From Arachnopeziza araneosa (lineage: Eukaryota; Ascomycota; Leotiomycetes; Helotiales; Arachnopezizaceae): a DNA stretch of 64,000 bases. The stretch is from NCBI GenBank assembly GCA_003988855.1, contig QYAI01000081.1, positions 124,001-188,000 on the forward strand. The letters are read 5' to 3'. Positions 1 to 10,737 of this stretch are shown piece by piece (positions within the stretch are counted from its first letter, which is position 1; the number at the start of each line of letters is the position of its first letter). The position numbers and the translations under genes were made by a program. Below the pieces are notes generated by a model that did no database searches, was not told the DNA's origin, and saw only the letters and a program-made list of their open reading frames with translations.

Positions 1-596
1 TACCTGGATGTGATACTTCCACCACATACATTGGACCTGCGGCGGCTGCAATATTCACGCCGAACCCGAGGAGAAATCGACCTCCCATGAATTGTCTCAC
101 GCCTGCCCAGTGAGGTGCTAAACCTTGGATAATTGTTCCTATGATGATTAAGAGACAACCTATCCACATTCCAAAGCGTCTCCCAAAGGAATCCGAACAT
201 GGTCCGATAAAAGGTAGTGATACAACGCCTCCAATTTGGTACATGGAGGTCACGATTCCCGCCCAAATTCCAGCGTTCTCTCCTTTGTAATAATTTAGAA
301 ATGCCTGATTCGCAAGCAGATTGTTGATCAAGGATCCATCATATCCATTCATTGTTGCACAGAAGAATCCGATGAAGCATGCTGCGTATAATTGCGTGGT
401 ATTCCAGGTCCATGGCCGCGGTGGCTCCTTCATCATGGCCTCGTTGAAGGCTTCATTGCCTCTGATGATCCTCACCTCGACCTCGTCATGTTTCTTTGCC
501 CAATGTCAGACTGCCATCGCTCTCTCGGGGTTGCTGTGACCTCACCTCTTCTTCCATATGAGGCACGCCTAGAATATCATCATACAGGTCGGCCAT
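1..596 (-). CDS. MFS sugar transporter, N-terminal part (runs off the left edge)
   Basis: This is the amino-terminal part of a major facilitator sugar transporter, an integral plasma-membrane permease. Exons read 596-546 and 493-1. The 52-nt intron (494-545) has a GTGAGG donor, a CTGAC branch site and an AAG acceptor, and removing it joins MADLYDDILGVPHMEEE to KHDEVEVRIIRGNEAF. The cytosolic leader is followed by TM1 (LYAACFIGFFCATMNGYDG), then the loop motif DSFGRRFGMWIG, which fits the MFS sugar-porter signature, TM3 (CLLIIIGTIVQG), and GGRFLLGFGVN leading into PMYVVEVSHP. The last bases read CCAG-GTA, so another donor probably sits at the window edge. It resembles the lactose/hexose permease branch of fungal sugar porters (family inference); the substrate cannot be read from this fragment. 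It is transcribed away from the beta-propeller gene. Confidence 0.88.
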
Positions 597-2556
597 ATCA
601 AAGGAGCCTTGACCAGGCCTTGACGAAAAGTTGCGAGACATCTACCAAGACAGTGAGCGTAGTCCGGGGAAGAGGTTTGGGAAAGCTCTGCCAGCCGGTA
701 CCTTTAAGTCGCATGCATCCTCTTCCAGACCCGATAGTTGGATGGCCTCGTGCAACCTTCAGGAAGAAGATGTACCCTAGAGAAAGTTAGTCGACTAAGT
801 AAGAGCAGGTCTTAGTGCACCGCACTTAAAGCAGCTCAAGCCCCTCCACCCCGGATTTTCGGGCAGCAGCTCCATCAGTCCATCACGCTCGGTGAGACGA
901 GCGACGGACTAGGGAGGAAATCTGACAAGTTGAGCCGGTCAGCGCCCTCTCCATCCGCTTACCCCTCACAGCGATAGATTGCGGGTGCGGGCCCCAGACT
1001 CCTCTGAATGGCCTGTTGTGTTGGTGCCACTTGGGTGTTTATGCGCATTGATTGGGGACGCTGAAGGACCGAATCATGTCCATTTCCCCAAACGGGAGGC
1101 TGGAGGAAACCACTTGTGGCGCTGGCCAGTCATCGCGTGCGATACGAGGATGCAGGATAAATCTAGAATCCCGCAAGGGTTTTTTTTCTTCCCAACTTCC
1201 AGCGCGCGCTGCGTGGGACGGGGCCAGGAGTCGCTCCAACTTCAACTCTCTGCGGCGCGTTGGAGTTGGAAGAGATGCCCATTCCGCCGTCCCTCTCGCC
1301 GCCATTGTCATAGAGTGATTTGGGCCCACCAGCACCCTTCTGGTTTGGACCTGTGCAAGGAAATACCCGCCATCACGTGTGCCAGTTGCGCAAGCAGCCT
1401 CCAGACTGCACGTCGTGACAGGAACGAATCAGAGCCCATAGGGTCAGATTGGCAAGCATCCACCAACTGCTGGAGGCGGCGACGACCTCGTTTCTGGGCG
1501 ACGACCTCACACGGCGCTGCTCTTATGGTCTGCGGCCGCGGCGTTGGATCCGCTGTCTTCTCCTTGCTGCGTCGCCATCTTCCTGCTGCTGTTTCTCTGC
1601 TCTGCCCGCCGCTGTCTCTTGGGAAAGCCGCCAGAAGTGGTCCGGTCGTCCCTCTCATTTCCAAGTTCTGGTAATATGCCAGGGATAGGGATAATAACAC
1701 AGTACCGTCGCATTCAGAATCTCATGTGGTGGTTGAAAATAAAATGAAGGGCTTCTTCCGATGGAAAGCTGGTTGCCACATGGTCCTCCTCTCTTGACTG
1801 TGCGAAACGCGCGCCCATAGTTACAGTACCAGCAGCAGTGAAACGGATTTCATGGGATTCCTCTCCTTTCCCCCCCGCATTCTCGATATAGCGACAGTTC
1901 CATCGGCCGGGTGGGAGAATCAATTCTTCCGGGGCAACTTGCGGCAGCGCGACCTCCGTACACTATAAGACCCAGCAATCCTCTTCCAAAATCCATGATG
2001 GAGTCCCGTGAACGTCTTTAGTGTCGATTCAATCGCGGGGTGGCTGGCGACGATGGCGCGCTGGGTGGGCTGGAATCTCTGGGATTTCTTCCGTGGAAAA
2101 GATGCGCCGAAGATGGCGGCAGATGGATGCTTTGGTCCTCACGGCCATTCGGCTCCGATATCAATTTCTTTTCTTCTGCTTGCTGTGCCTTCTCGGTTCG
2201 TTGGCCGAGTTGTCCTTCGTGACATTCAAAAGGAGAGGATCCACCAAGTTTCGAGAATTCTCGCTTGTGTCCATGTTGAATCTTTTCTCAAAATCACCAA
2301 GCTACGTACAACCTCGTACTTGCGAGTGCGATTTGACAAATGACAGGCGGCCTCACTTGCGCCGTCATGTAAGCTGCCTCGCGATCGGCGTGATATATAT
2401 CAGAATTCCGCTGGTTTGACGTCAACCGTCAGCAAGCAAGTACGTACTAAGGCGGCTCAAAGATGTCAATATCAAGAACTCCTATATAGATACGCCTATC
2501 AATCGAGGTTTGGCTATCCCAATAGATATTCCCATTGTTTCTCGTCAATTGTGAAC
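597..2556. other. Divergent intergenic region, no gene seen
   Basis: This 1.96-kb spacer lies between the transporter (-) and the secreted propeller protein (+) and so holds both promoters. Overlapping open frames on both strands at 980-1700 show no recognisable domain, have unnatural composition and cover each other, so I do not call them. The only clear core element is the TATA box at 2483, listed separately. Confidence 0.6.
2483..2488 (+). promoter_or_regulatory. Probable TATA box of the beta-propeller gene
   Basis: A TATATA hexamer in the context CCTATATAGA lies 74 nt before the preferred ATG at 2557. That spacing fits a short fungal leader and argues that translation starts at 2557 and not at the earlier in-frame codon at 2416, which lies upstream of this box. 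Confidence 0.5.
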
Positions 2557-3570
2557 ATGTTTCTCGGATTTCTCCCAATTTCCGCTTTGCTGATAGCACA
2601 CTACTCAGCTCTAGCCTCAACTCCTCGAGCTCACTCGCACCCACATCATGTCCTCTATCAATTTCCCAACGGCACCTGGGTCGAAAACATCGCCGTGCGT
2701 GCCAACAACGAGATACTAGTAACTCTCCTCACAACGCCCTCTGTTTACTCTCTCGACCCTAACTCCGCCAATCCCTCCCCAAAACTAATCCACTCCTTCA
2801 CCCCCTACCTTGGCATCTTAGGAATCACAGAAGTCGCACCGAACCACTTCTATGTGATAACGACCAACTTCTCCATAGCCACTGGCAACCCCGGGTTTGG
2901 CCAAGGAGGCGTACACTCCCTGATCTTCTCACCAGATGGTAGCATCTCCACCTCACAAATCGCCCTCTTCCCTGATGCCTTGCTACTAAACGGGATGTCC
3001 ACCCTATCAGTCTCTCAAGGCCTGGTAGTCCTATCCGACACTTTCCTCGGCAGCATCTGGCTCCTTGACGTCTACACGGGAGCGACCCGGATTCTACTCT
3101 CTGCCCCGGAAGTCGCACCGCCAGCAAACATCACCGGCGCCTTGGGAATCAATGGGATCCGCGTCCACCAGTCCCCAGACAACACCGACGTGGCAACCAT
3201 ATTCTTCGCCAACGACGGCGCTAGCATCGTCTACTCTGTTTCCATCTCGCTGACCACCCTTTCAACCGGACCCATTGTACCCATCAAGTCTGGCATCAGC
3301 GTTGATGATTTCGCCGTTTCAGCCGAGGGCAAGAAACTCTATCTCGCTGCGTCGACCGAGAACGAGGCTGTGGAGTTGACTGTTGCAACCGGGGAGACGG
3401 AGGTCTTGCTCGGTGGGCTGAACAGTACTCTCTTACCTGGCCCGACGAGCGCAGCGTTGAGCAGGAGAGGTGAGAGGAAGGTGTTTTACACGACGGGTGG
3501 AGGCTTGTTGACTCCTGTGGATGGGACGTATAGTGAGGGCGGAAAGGTGGTGGTTATCGATCTTGATTGA
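2557..3570 (+). CDS. Secreted six-bladed beta-propeller (SMP-30/gluconolactonase-like) protein
   Basis: Intronless, 337 aa from the ATG at 2557. I chose this start because it opens directly with a signal peptide (MFLGFLPISALLIAHYSALA) and lies just after a TATA box; the frame is open back to 2416 but that extension has no targeting sequence. The mature part shows repeated WD-less propeller blades: an early NGTWVENIAVRANNEILVT stretch, a central SPDGSIS and SQGLVVLSDTFLGSIWLLDV blade, GINGIRVH, then SVDDFAVSAEGKKLYLA and a C-terminal GGKVVVIDLD strand. Several NxT/NxS sequons (NGT, NFS, NIT, NST) suit a glycosylated secreted protein. Fungal relatives fall in the SMP-30/TolB-like six-bladed propeller group and are mostly uncharacterised. 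Lactonase activity is possible but metal ligands cannot be assigned with confidence. Confidence 0.82.
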   Translation: MFLGFLPISALLIAHYSALASTPRAHSHPHHVLYQFPNGTWVENIAVRANNEILVTLLTTPSVYSLDPNSANPSPKLIHSFTPYLGILGITEVAPNHFYVITTNFSIATGNPGFGQGGVHSLIFSPDGSISTSQIALFPDALLLNGMSTLSVSQGLVVLSDTFLGSIWLLDVYTGATRILLSAPEVAPPANITGALGINGIRVHQSPDNTDVATIFFANDGASIVYSVSISLTTLSTGPIVPIKSGISVDDFAVSAEGKKLYLAASTENEAVELTVATGETEVLLGGLNSTLLPGPTSAALSRRGERKVFYTTGGGLLTPVDGTYSEGGKVVVIDLD

Positions 3571-3929
3571 GATCCCTTGATCGTTTCGTGGAGAGGAAAA
3601 CTACTCATATAGGATTGAATGGATGTAACTTACAACGTAGGTACCAACCAATATGAAGCTTACAAAAGGCTGAATTTACTCTGATATCAAAGTATCTTCC
3701 ATAATGGAATACTCGACTCGAAGTCTATTTGTTAATAAGAAAGTGCGAGCTAGAAGATTGCCGTAATGGGTGTACTTTTGCTTTCAAGCACATTGTGGTT
3801 TACACAAGAGGTAACATGGGTTAAATTGACTCCGCTTGGAGAAACAGTAAACATTTTATATATTCTTAATAAGTGGCAGCTAATCTACAATTATTGAAGC
3901 GCCCTGAAGCTCGCTCTATTTTTGACCTT
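3571..3929. other. Convergent 3' spacer
   Basis: AT-rich 359-bp spacer between the 3' ends of the propeller gene (+) and the HECT ligase gene (-). It should hold both polyadenylation regions. No gene or repeat seen. Confidence 0.6.
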
Positions 3930-6900
3930 TCAAGCAAACCCAAATCCCTTTGAATTCTCCAACGCCATCATTAGCTTCTCTTTTAAAACCTCCTTATTAC
4001 TGAACTCTGGCAGCAACAGTATTCCATAGCAAGTATAACTGCTCGGTAAATGTCCATCACCCACCCCATTCTTTTGAACCGTGAACATCACATTCCGCAT
4101 TCCCCCGACAGGCACGCGATCGCTCGCGGTCACAAATTCTAGCAGCTTTCGCTTTTGTTCGAGATCGAACCTTCTCACAATGGACCAAAAATCACGGATC
4201 GTGCGGTGAGATGCATCCCATCCGATATATCGGGTTGCGCGGCGGAGCTCGGGGATGTCAATCTCTTGCACACCCTCAATCAAAGATTGAAGAGTGGATG
4301 GGTCGAAGAGAGAGAGAGAGCGTTGTGAGAGGCAGGAGAAGAAGCCCTTCTTGAATGCTTCATATTGAGGCGCGACGGAGATATCTGTGAGCCAACGAAT
4401 GTAGTCCGAGACATAGTTGTTTCGATTTGCATTGGTTACCATTGGTGCATCGAGTGGAGTGCTGAGTGTCGTTGCCTCAGCGAATTGAGGCCAGTTGGGC
4501 GAAGATGGACAACCCATTTCGCGAGAAATGGGCTTACCAAATTGTTCCACGCTGAACTCGTAAGTACGAGCAAAAATATCTTCCACTAAGCCATCTTTCT
4601 CATCCCATTCTAGAAGAGTCGTGAGGCCATTTGCGAGATCCGGCCAGCCATCTGCAATGTGGTGGAGCTCGGTCACATCCTCATCTAAAAGCTTGCTATA
4701 GAGGGCCATAGGAAATGTAACCGGCAGTGTAAGACCATTATAAACAGCCAATGAGATGAGCATTCCGATGAGCTCAAACTTCCAGAGAGGTTCTGGAGAT
4801 CCTGGTTGGAACCAAGTCATTTTAGTCCGAGCATCTATTGTAAATGCGCCATAATCAGGGTCTAGAGCTTCAGCAATAGCTAAGCGGAAGAACTCCTGCT
4901 GTACTCCACCAGAGTCTAAGCCTTCTTCACCACCTTCTTCACCTAGTCGAATCTTGAGGGGACGAATCAGCTCCCGTTCTTCTCGTCTCCAGATTTGGTT
5001 GAAAGTATCTGACAAAACATTTGTACGGCGGATGCCCAGGACCATAAACTTTGTTGTAGAAGTGCGAAGGCGTTCGTAAAGTCTATCACGGCGATTCTTG
5101 TCTGTCATCAATCGATTCTCATCCACAGCTGAATACACCATATTGTTCTTTGCTTTTGCCTGCTCATATGATTCGTTCATTCGGGAATAATTAATAGCTC
5201 TGAAATAGGTGACCAAAGTTGACGGGTTGAAGAGATAGGGATAGTCTAATAAATGTACAGTCTTTTTGTTTTGCCGGAACGATAACCATTCAAGAGGCAT
5301 CTCAATGGGATCGAGGCGCTCTGCGAAGTACTCTGTTCGGAAATGAATATCACCAAGAAGTAAAGACTTCCGATTCTTGTCTTTTAAATATGATTAGCTT
5401 ACTAGTACGCGAGGAAGCAATGGTGAACTTACAAATTGCAGCCACGGTTGCAAGGGCACCGCCAAAAGGCCCGTCACTTGGTACTTCTGCAGTGCCCTTC
5501 CAATCCTGCAGCATCACCGTTCTAGCCCAGTCGAGGATCAAAGTTGGCACCCGCTTTTCATGCAGATTTCGTTCATCATTTGGAAAGTTAAGAGTAGGAG
5601 GACTGCCTAGATCAAGAAACTTTAATGTCCCAAAAATTGTGTCCATGACATCTGACTCTTGTTTACTTTCAGTACGATCCTCGCTCTGCAAGTCTTGTAG
5701 GTCGGAAAATCGACGTCGAGTAGGAATCGCGGCGAAAACTCTCCTCGCAAGTCTCACTGCTAGATCATTTGTAAATGCATCTTCATATTGAAGACATAGA
5801 GATACAGGCTCCAAAGAAGAAGTCTCTCTTCCAAGCATTGTAAGTCCGTATGAGCGAATACGAGACATATTAGCGAGTTGTCGTGAATCAAATACAAGTG
5901 GTGCAGCTGCTACTAAAGCATGAAGACAGATGTTGATAGTCTGGGCCGCCTGTTGGCTTGAAAGGGCTTCTTGCCAAAGAGGGCTTTCCGGATAGGGGTC
6001 TTTGGCCCAGTCATAAACATCTTCTAGTCTTTTAGGCGGTCGAAAGAGAGTGCCTGCAGCATTCCAGAGACTATCGAATACAATAGATGGCGCAACTCGC
6101 GTCATGCGAAGCATCAAGTACCATATCGTTTGAGTATCAAAGAGCTTCCCTTCTTCATCACTGAATGATCGAAGCAACGACTCCGGTTTGCCGAGGACGT
6201 CGAAGAAGCTTTGCTCTATGAAAACCCGCCACTTCTGGTTGTTACCCGATGAATGAACTGAGTGAAGACGATGTAAGGGCTTCACATCATCTCGCCGCCG
6301 TTTCAGCATTTCACTGACGCCCTGAGGATGAAGAAAGTGCCTCTCACGGGTCCGATCTAGTTGTATTAAATCGCACATAAATTCGATTATTTCTATCGAT
6401 AAACATGAAAGCGATTGTGGAAGATGTGGTTGATCAACTGATGGCATTTTAGGAGACAAAATGACAGGACTCGTGGTATTGGTAATCTGGCGGCAGTCCT
6501 CAGTGCTCGGTTTAGAGTTTGTTTCTTCTCTGTTAACCTTTGTTGGAGCCTCGACTGGTTCCACTTGAGGCCGACTCGAAGGTGGTGATGATTCATTTCT
6601 AAGTGATGGTAGCTCTGAGACATGAATCTTTGACTTCGTTAAAAGAGTCTGCTTGGAAGGCTTCCTTTTGGTCACAGGAGGTAGACGAGCTGGCGTAGAT
6701 ATCGTCTCAGTAATAATATCGGAAGGCTTTGGAACTTTGTTCAGAATGCCTTTTAAACCCTGTGAATCTGCCACATCCGACTTCTTTCGCTTCTTTGGAC
6801 CTGGTGGATGCCTGGCAAGCTCTGGGGCACTTATTTTTGGACTTTCAGATTGCTGCTCTTTTATCTCTGATTCAGCAATGGGTTTAGGCGCTGGACCTGG

Positions 6901-7871
6901 GAGGGCTTCCTTTTCATTGCAAGAAGATTTATTTGCTGGCAAATCTGCTTTTCCTTCTGTTTTTTTAACTTGAGGCCCATGCGGTAATGATGTCTTGCTA
7001 GGTTCTTCAAGCCTGTTACTCTCAAGCTTATTTTTGTGTTGTGCCTTAGCACTTGAAAGGTTCTCGAGTCCAACTTCACTATCCGGAGGTTGCACAAGTC
7101 GCTGAAGGTTGCGGGGAGTAAGCCACTCAAGCATCTTATACGCAACTGTTTCCACCACATTTTGGACGAACGATAGATGGTCAATATTGACGTCTTCTTC
7201 CAGAATCTCAAAATCCACTACGGGTTTCGTTCCTGCAATTTTTCCCACCGATGATTTCCTTCTCGTATTTGGCCCATTTGACGTATTATTGTTTTCATCA
7301 GCTGTATCTCTTTTGCCGTCCTTTATCTCAATGCTTGGTGCAGATCCATTCACGGTAGGCTTCAACTCGTTTTGAGAAGATGTTTTCGGTAAAGAAGACC
7401 TCGATACTTCGGGTGGAGGCCGAGTAGTAGGTACATTGTGGCAAAGCCCCTGCTCTGGATTGTCCAAACTTGCTAAATGTATAGCTAACGAACGGGCACT
7501 GGTTGAATTATATCGTCGAACAGGTGCGCCATTTGCAATACGCTTTCGGCAGGAGAAACATGTGGAGGTTGTGCAGGTTGGAGATGTACAACCATACCGA
7601 ATCTGAAGAATGTACCTGCTCGCGTGTCAGACTCGAAGAGAACATAGAGAGAAGCCCTGTACCTTTCCACTAAGATTTGAAAATGATGCCTCCTAGTTGC
7701 CTTGTGAATAACGTAGACTCTCTTCGGATCCTCGACATCGAAAGTAAGTTTCTTTATTTCTGAAGGCGCATCGTCTGGTAATCGTGGAGCCGCTGTCCAC
7801 AACGAGGCTACGGATAGTTCTGCATCATTGAAACCTCGATCGCCATAGGCTCTAATAGAATCTCGGGTCAT
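3930..7871 (-). CDS. HUL4: HECT-type E3 ubiquitin ligase with N-terminal AZUL zinc finger (HUL4-like)
   Basis: Transfers ubiquitin from an E2 to substrate through a catalytic cysteine thioester. Exons 7871-7663, 7615-5433 and 5380-3930 give 1280 aa; the introns are 47 and 52 nt. Splicing the first intron joins ILVER to YILQIRYGC and creates a zinc finger with Cys at 79, 84, 89, 92 and 128. The C-x4-C-x4-C-x2-C spacing and the closing GLC match the AZUL finger of UBE3A/E6AP. A long disordered, Ser/Pro/Lys-rich segment follows (about 150-400). The C-terminal HECT domain (about 910-1280) contains LDSGGVQQEFFRLA and ends with SSYTCYGILLLPEFSN, whose Cys is about residue 1248. Yeast Hul4 and filamentous orthologues act in nuclear and ER-associated quality control (family knowledge). 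It is divergently transcribed from REI1 across 481 bp. Start chosen for conserved MTRD and GDRGFND sequence. Confidence 0.93.
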
Positions 7872-8352
7872 GGCATGAACAGTGCCGGCGGATACCGAAA
7901 GGATCGGAGGGAAATGCGCGGCCCTTCATAAGGTAGACGGGCTTCAGATGTTGAGTCCTTAGAGATTTGTACGGAGCAGGATGCTACTCGCGCCTCAACT
8001 CAGCTCAACGGCAAGACCCGACGACCCACCCCCGACTAATGACGTTTAACGAGTGAGGCACTTCACTTAAACCCCCACCAAAAGAACAAATCTGCTAAAA
8101 ATTGTATTCGAGCCTCTACAGAACCTGCACCTGGTACACAACAATCCAAGTCTTGTGACGCTTCGCCAAATAATTTTCAATTTCGGCGAAAGGGTAGAGT
8201 CATCTTCTAGTGGGATCTGAGGCGAATTATTCATCCACAGCGAGGCTAACATTGACTTCATAAAAGAAAGCGGAACCCTTACTCAAGGATCTTCCTATTG
8301 TTGTCACCTCCCGCCATAACTATACAGGTTCTGCAAACGACTTTCAAACAAC
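7872..8352. promoter_or_regulatory. Shared divergent promoter region, HUL4 / REI1
   Basis: 481 bp between two start codons that point away from each other. It must carry both promoters unless leaders are long. No TATA box stands out; the middle is pyrimidine-rich on the REI1 side. Confidence 0.6.
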
Positions 8353-10097
8353 ATGGCTTCGATAGCAGCAAGCAGAGTGCCCGCCTCGGCGCAGCCGGAT
8401 ACAGCGTCTACGCACCCATATACTTGCAACACATGTCAGGTGGCGTTCAGGAATAGTGAATTGCAAAGGGGGCATATGCGCAGCGACTGGCAGTATGTTC
8501 ACTTCCCTTTCCATACCCGTTATATTAACTCTCTCAAGCCGATACAACCTAAAGCGTCGTGTTACCTCTCTTCCACCCATCTCGTCCGAAGTGTTCACCG
8601 AGAAGGTCTTACAGGCACAAGCTTCCTCGAAAGCAGAGGCTACGAAAGCAGCATTCGAGAAAACCTGCACTGTCTGCTCACGGACGTACTTCAGTGAGAA
8701 CGCATACCAAAATCATCTCGGAAGCCAGAAACATAAAACCAAATTGGCGATTTTTGAGGGTCGCGAAGATGTCGAGACGGAATCTGTGATGAGCTCAACT
8801 TTCTCTCTAGGTGAACCAGCTCCAACAAATAAAGAGATTGATTCAGAAGCCGAGGATGAGTTTAATGAAGTTGTTGAGGGTATTAAGAAGACAAACCTAA
8901 AGGATACTCCAGCAGCCACTCGACGTCCATCCCGACCACATCACTCCGCCGATGCAGAAGAGACGGGCTCAGTTGCCACAGCTTTGTCTATTTCTGTTAA
9001 TGGCGAAGAGCTGACACCAGAGAAGGTTGTGAAGCGCTGCTTATTCTGTAACTTTGACTCGGCTTCAGCTCCTTTGAACGCTGCCCATATGGAACGTATT
9101 CATGGCCTGTTTATTCCCGAAAGAGCGTATTTAATCGATCTCGATGGTCTTATTAGCTTCTTGTATGAGAAAATCCATGAGTATCACGAATGTTTGTACT
9201 GTGGAAAACTCAAGCCAACTGTGTTTGGCCTTCAAACTCATATGCGAGATAAAGGGCATTGTAAAATTCGTTTTGACACAGAGGATGAGCAACTTGAAAT
9301 TGGTGAGTTCTATGATTTTACTAGCACATATTCAGACGTCGAAGATGAGTCGGAGTCCGAAGATGCTTTACCTGGCAAGAAACAAAGCGGAGGTGTAAAA
9401 TTGGGTGCTAAGAGATCAACTACAACAACTGATGAAGACGGCGACGAAGAGATGGGAGACGGTGATGGTTGGGAAACCGATAGCTCTGCATCCTCATTGG
9501 ATTCGGCGGATTTGACAGCTGTACCTCTCGACCAACGAACTCATCAATATGAGAAATTGGACCAGCATCCTCACCACTCTCATTCAGATCCCCGGCCTCA
9601 TCACAACAAAGATGGTTGGCACTCTCATGCCCACAAACACGCACATGCCGTGTTCTATTCTGATTATGAGCTTCATCTACCATCGGGTCGTATGGCTGGT
9701 CATCGGTCACTCAACAAGTATTACCGACAAAACCTTCACAACCATCCGTCGCCGGCCGAGAGGCAAGAGCAGTTAGCGATCGCAGAGGCTGCTGGCTCTG
9801 ATTCAGGAGAGGAGCAAGATGAGCGCGTTGCGCGCCGCAATGAAAGGGAACGAGGCAGAGCTCTGATGAGCCGCGCGAATGGCGGTCTTGGCATGGTTGG
9901 TGTGAGTGCACAGAAGAAGAAAGAGGTTTCAGCTATTGAGAAGAGAACACGCAAAGTTGAGGAGCGGGAAAAGCGACGGTATCAGTGGGGTGTCAATAAG
10001 CAGAACAATTTCCAGAAACACTTCAGAGTGAGTTGTCATTAGATGGTTTCGGCCGCCGCCCATAAGCTAACCTTTCTAGGATCCTCTGCTTCAATGA
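8353..10097 (+). CDS. REI1: REI1-like pre-60S ribosome factor, four C2H2 fingers
   Basis: Cytoplasmic 60S maturation factor; Rei1 promotes recycling of Arx1-Alb1 and probes the polypeptide exit tunnel (known for yeast). Exons 8353-8492, 8539-10027 and 10080-10097 give 548 aa. The first splice joins MRSDW to HRYNLKRRV, which completes finger 1 (Cys25, Cys28, His41, His47) and runs into the family-specific YNLKRRVTSLPPIS. Further fingers are CTVCSRTYFSENAYQNHLGSQKH, CLFCNFDSASAPLNAAHMERIH and CLYCGKLKPTVFGLQTHMRDKGH. An acidic Ser-rich segment, a His-rich stretch near the middle of the C-terminal half and a basic coiled C-terminus follow. The last exon is only 18 nt and encodes DPLLQ after the shared Arg, giving the conserved QKHFRDPLLQ end. 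Without that splice the protein would end in RVSCH. Confidence 0.95.
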
Positions 10098-10737
10098 TTT
10101 CACTTGGATGTTGGGTCTTTTGGGGGTTTTTCAAAATAGATGTTAAAGATATTCATCAGCATCAGCATAGATAAATGCTTCACAGTACCCGAAAGGATTT
10201 TGCGCATAAACAACAGTTTCTATAGAAAGATATGAATTTTTGTCTCAAACCCCCATGCCCAAAATAAACTTGCATGGTTGTGCCGAGCGCCCCAATTACT
10301 CTTCCCGAGACATTCTGGATGGAATTTATGGAACTCTCGCTTTCAAGTTTCTATTCCCATGCTCGTGAGATCACATTGTAAGACTCTAATGTTTTTCTTA
10401 GTATGAAACATCATACAAATCGTGAGAGAGCGGAGAATATCCAGGAAGCAAAAAACCAGTAGAGTATTTTAGAACTTTGCTTAATGGTGTTCCCGTTAGC
10501 TAGGATCTTGAGCGTAGCGATGAGAAAGAAAGGGGGCTTGCAGATATTGTAATTTCCCCAGCACCAGAAAAGAGCATAACCAACTCCTTCCGCTGTCCCT
10601 ACAAGATTCTTCATTATCCTTCTTGCCATACAAAACCCCTTTTAAGACTCAAGAGACACAACCAAAAATTCGTCCTGAGGACCAATGCGATCATAAACCC
10701 CGCCCTTCTTTCGCGCATCTTCGGGTACTCATACATC
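10098..10737. other. Intergenic region
   Basis: 640 bp between REI1 and the single-finger gene, both on the plus strand. It should hold the REI1 3' end and the next promoter. No supported gene or repeat. Confidence 0.6.

Noticed and set aside
979..1713. Overlapping open frames on both strands (up to 231 codons)
   Set aside because: No domain, atypical composition, and frames on both strands cover the same GC-rich promoter sequence.
7485..7620. Apparent premature end or frameshift in the HECT ligase
   Set aside because: A 47-nt intron with proper donor, CTGAC branch and acceptor restores the frame and the AZUL cysteines.
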